From Chitinophaga pinensis (GTDB taxonomy: Bacteria > Bacteroidota > Bacteroidia > UKL13-3): a stretch of 15,355 bases of DNA. The stretch lies in contig CAMCJW010000038.1 in the NCBI GenBank assembly GCA_945875195.1, positions 1 to 15,355 of the forward strand, given 5' to 3'. How positions within the stretch are numbered: position 1 is the stretch's first letter; each line of letters starts with the position of its first letter. The position numbers and the translations under genes were made by a program. The notes below the pieces were generated by a model. It searched no databases. It saw nothing but the letters and a program-made list of their open reading frames with translations, and was not told the DNA's origin. Shown here one piece after another: positions 13,586-15,355 of this stretch.

Positions 13586-14602
13586 ATGATTAGAAATACC
13601 AAAATATTGGCCGCACTTTTATTGGCACTAGGACTCTCCTATTGGCTTATTAGCAAGAAGCCTTGGAGAACTAGCATTAGGGCTGTGGGCGATTTTGCAA
13701 TTGAAGATACCAGTTTGGTAAGCAAAATATTTATGGCCAATAAAACTGGCGAAAAAGTTTTATTGGAAAGAAATGCAAACAATACTTGGATAGTAAATGG
13801 AAAAATTTTGGCCGATGAAGTTAAAATAAAATTGTTGTTGAGCACCTTTCACGACATGCAAATTCAAAAACCAATTCCGCCAAGTATGCACAATACTGCT
13901 ATGGGAATTTTGGCATCGAGGGGTATAAAAACCGAAATTTACCATGGAGATATATTACTCAAAACAATTTATGTTGGATCCGAAACGCCTGAGCAAACTG
14001 GAACTTTTATGCTTTTAGAAGGCGACGATGAGGCATACGTCATCCACATTCCAGGCTTTGTTGGTTATTTAACGCCAAGGTTTTTTATGACCGAAATTAA
14101 ATGGCGCAATAAACTCATTTTTGATATTGCCCCCGAAAATATTGCAGAAATACAAATTAGCTATCCTAAAAACGAAAAGGAATCTTTTACCTTTTTAAAA
14201 GAACCTTTTACAAAGCAATCCACCATCCTAAATTACAACGGCGATTTGGTTCAAGCCGACACCCTAAAAGTAAAAATGTTATTATATTCTTTTAACCAAA
14301 AATACGCCGAAGGATTTTATGATGATAGCACCTTCACCAAGTTGGAAAGAGACTCTGTACTTAGCTTAGTTCCCTATTGCATGATAAGGGTAAAGCAAAC
14401 CAATGGAATTGAACAAAATATTGCCCTTTACAATAAACTTGTTGGCGAAAAAACCAAAGACAGGTATGATGAAAATGGGAAAGAATTGGTAATTGACCCA
14501 GAAAAATACTATGCTAAGTTAACGGATATTGAGCAAATGGCATCGGTTCAAGACTACGTGTTTAGGCGCATTTTGGTAAAAGCCAGTGATTTACTTAAGT
14601 AG
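13586..14602 (+). CDS. DUF4340 domain protein, probable fourth component of the GldAFG machine
   Basis: This 338-residue protein has an N-terminal membrane anchor (about 6-24, KILAALLLALGLSYWLI). A DUF4340-type region follows, including the NNTWIVNGKILADEVKIKLLLSTFHDMQ segment (about 65-92) and the TGTFMLLEGDDEAYVIHIPGF segment. It starts one base after the gldG stop, the tightest possible non-overlapping spacing. DUF4340 proteins recur beside GldG-like genes in several phyla, which supports a shared complex. Exact function is unknown. The part outside the membrane should be periplasmic. Confidence 0.75.
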   Translation: MIRNTKILAALLLALGLSYWLISKKPWRTSIRAVGDFAIEDTSLVSKIFMANKTGEKVLLERNANNTWIVNGKILADEVKIKLLLSTFHDMQIQKPIPPSMHNTAMGILASRGIKTEIYHGDILLKTIYVGSETPEQTGTFMLLEGDDEAYVIHIPGFVGYLTPRFFMTEIKWRNKLIFDIAPENIAEIQISYPKNEKESFTFLKEPFTKQSTILNYNGDLVQADTLKVKMLLYSFNQKYAEGFYDDSTFTKLERDSVLSLVPYCMIRVKQTNGIEQNIALYNKLVGEKTKDRYDENGKELVIDPEKYYAKLTDIEQMASVQDYVFRRILVKASDLLK

Positions 14603-14644
14603 CACATTTTTATAATTCCTCCATTTTGCGTAAACTTGCGCAAT

Positions 14645-15355
14645 ATGGATTCTTCCGTCATCATTGTATGTAGCATTCTTTTCTCGGCATTTTTTGCCGG
14701 AATGGAAATAGCCTTTATTTCTGCCAATAAGTTATTAATTGAGTTAAAAAACAAGCAAGGAAGCGCTTATGCCCAATTGCTATCACCGTTTATTGCCAAT
14801 CCTTCCAAGTTTATTAGCACCACCCTTATTGGCAATAATATTGGGTTAGTAATTTATGGAATTTATATGGCTAAAATTTTAAATGATAGCCTCATTTATT
14901 GGATACCAGCATTAGAACACAGCTTATTTTTATTGCTTTCCATGCAAACCATTGTTTCTACTTTAATTGTATTGGTAACTGCAGAGTTTTTACCAAAAGT
15001 ATTGTTTAGGATCAACCCAGATAATTTATTGAAAGTATTGATTTACCCCTTTATGTTATTCTACTATTTATTTTATCCTATTGTGCATTTTATTTCTTGG
15101 TTATCTAAGTTAATTTTAACCAGGTTAAGCGGAGATAAATTTGAAGAAACAAACCCTGCTTTTAGCAAGGTAGATTTGGATCAATATATAGATCAAATAA
15201 ACGAACAAGATTTGCCTGAAGACATTGAAGTAGATACCGAAATATTTAAAAATGCCTTAGATTTTAGCAACATCAAAGTGCGCGAATGCCTTGTGCCTAG
15301 AACAGAATTGGTAGCTTTGTATATTGAATCTTCTATTGACGTTTTATACCAAAAA
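14645..15355 (+). CDS. CNNM/CBS (CorC/HlyC-type) membrane protein, truncated by the window end
   Basis: The first 237 residues are present and the frame stays open to the final base. Family landmarks are FFAGMEIAFISANK (16-29), TLIGNNIGLV (60-69), the acidic-proline AEFLPK (113-118) and, at the start of the CBS region, VRECLVPRTELVAL (212-225). About four membrane segments occupy residues 1-160. Such proteins are linked to magnesium or cobalt transport; the Bacteroidota gliding protein GldE is of the same type, but nothing here identifies this one as GldE. It follows the DUF4340 gene by 42 bases with no terminator between them. Confidence 0.85.
   Translation, partial: MDSSVIIVCSILFSAFFAGMEIAFISANKLLIELKNKQGSAYAQLLSPFIANPSKFISTTLIGNNIGLVIYGIYMAKILNDSLIYWIPALEHSLFLLLSMQTIVSTLIVLVTAEFLPKVLFRINPDNLLKVLIYPFMLFYYLFYPIVHFISWLSKLILTRLSGDKFEETNPAFSKVDLDQYIDQINEQDLPEDIEVDTEIFKNALDFSNIKVRECLVPRTELVALYIESSIDVLYQK

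Noticed and set aside
14627..14644. Inverted repeat TTGCG / CGCAA before the CNNM gene as a terminator or operator
   Set aside because: Arms of only 5 bases, no T-run, and no second copy; too weak to call.

Overview
The window looks like chromosomal DNA of a Bacteroidota member. It is AT-rich and its ribosome binding sites are weak or absent. Several genes are preceded by the phylum's TTTG / TAnnTTTG promoter pattern. It also carries the gldA-gldF-gldG ABC transporter genes typical of this phylum. A family-level assignment cannot be made from the sequence.

Positions 1 to about 2360 form an accessory island. A REP-associated tyrosine transposase (RAYT, HUH family) lies between two 141-bp direct repeats. 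The repeats and the gene's downstream flank contain 20-bp palindromes built on TCGCGA and many CCCGGG palindromes. Next comes a three-gene operon: two tandem paralogous small membrane proteins and a small XRE-family repressor. Its promoter has two palindromes placed as if they were operators. A second group of REP-like palindromes (core like GGGCGAAAGATTTTTCGCCC) follows and closes the island.

Positions 2363 to 6968 hold a periplasmic or lipid-facing serine hydrolase, a convergent WG-repeat-like secreted protein, and an HdeD/DUF308 membrane protein. The DUF308 gene is tightly coupled to an AlkB-type alkane monooxygenase. A leftward cluster follows, read as antitoxin, PIN toxin, DUF3820 protein and RluE-like pseudouridine synthase. 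The antitoxin is a 54-residue gene that overlaps the toxin start.

Positions 7056 to 10061 hold a lone 3-oxoacid CoA-transferase subunit B (leftward), a divergent NAD-dependent malate dehydrogenase, a 14-bp tandem repeat plus terminator, and an outer-membrane beta-barrel-like protein of unknown function ending in another terminator.

Positions 10227 to 14602 form a compact operon of gldA, gldF, gldG and a DUF4340 gene, with overlaps or 1-nt spacing, so it probably encodes one four-part membrane machine. A CNNM/CBS (CorC/HlyC-type) membrane protein begins at 14645 and runs off the window.

The strongest candidates for new biology are the RAYT with its covarying palindromes, the self-regulated membrane-protein/XRE operon, and the DUF308-AlkB pair. 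No CRISPR array, tRNA or rRNA was seen.
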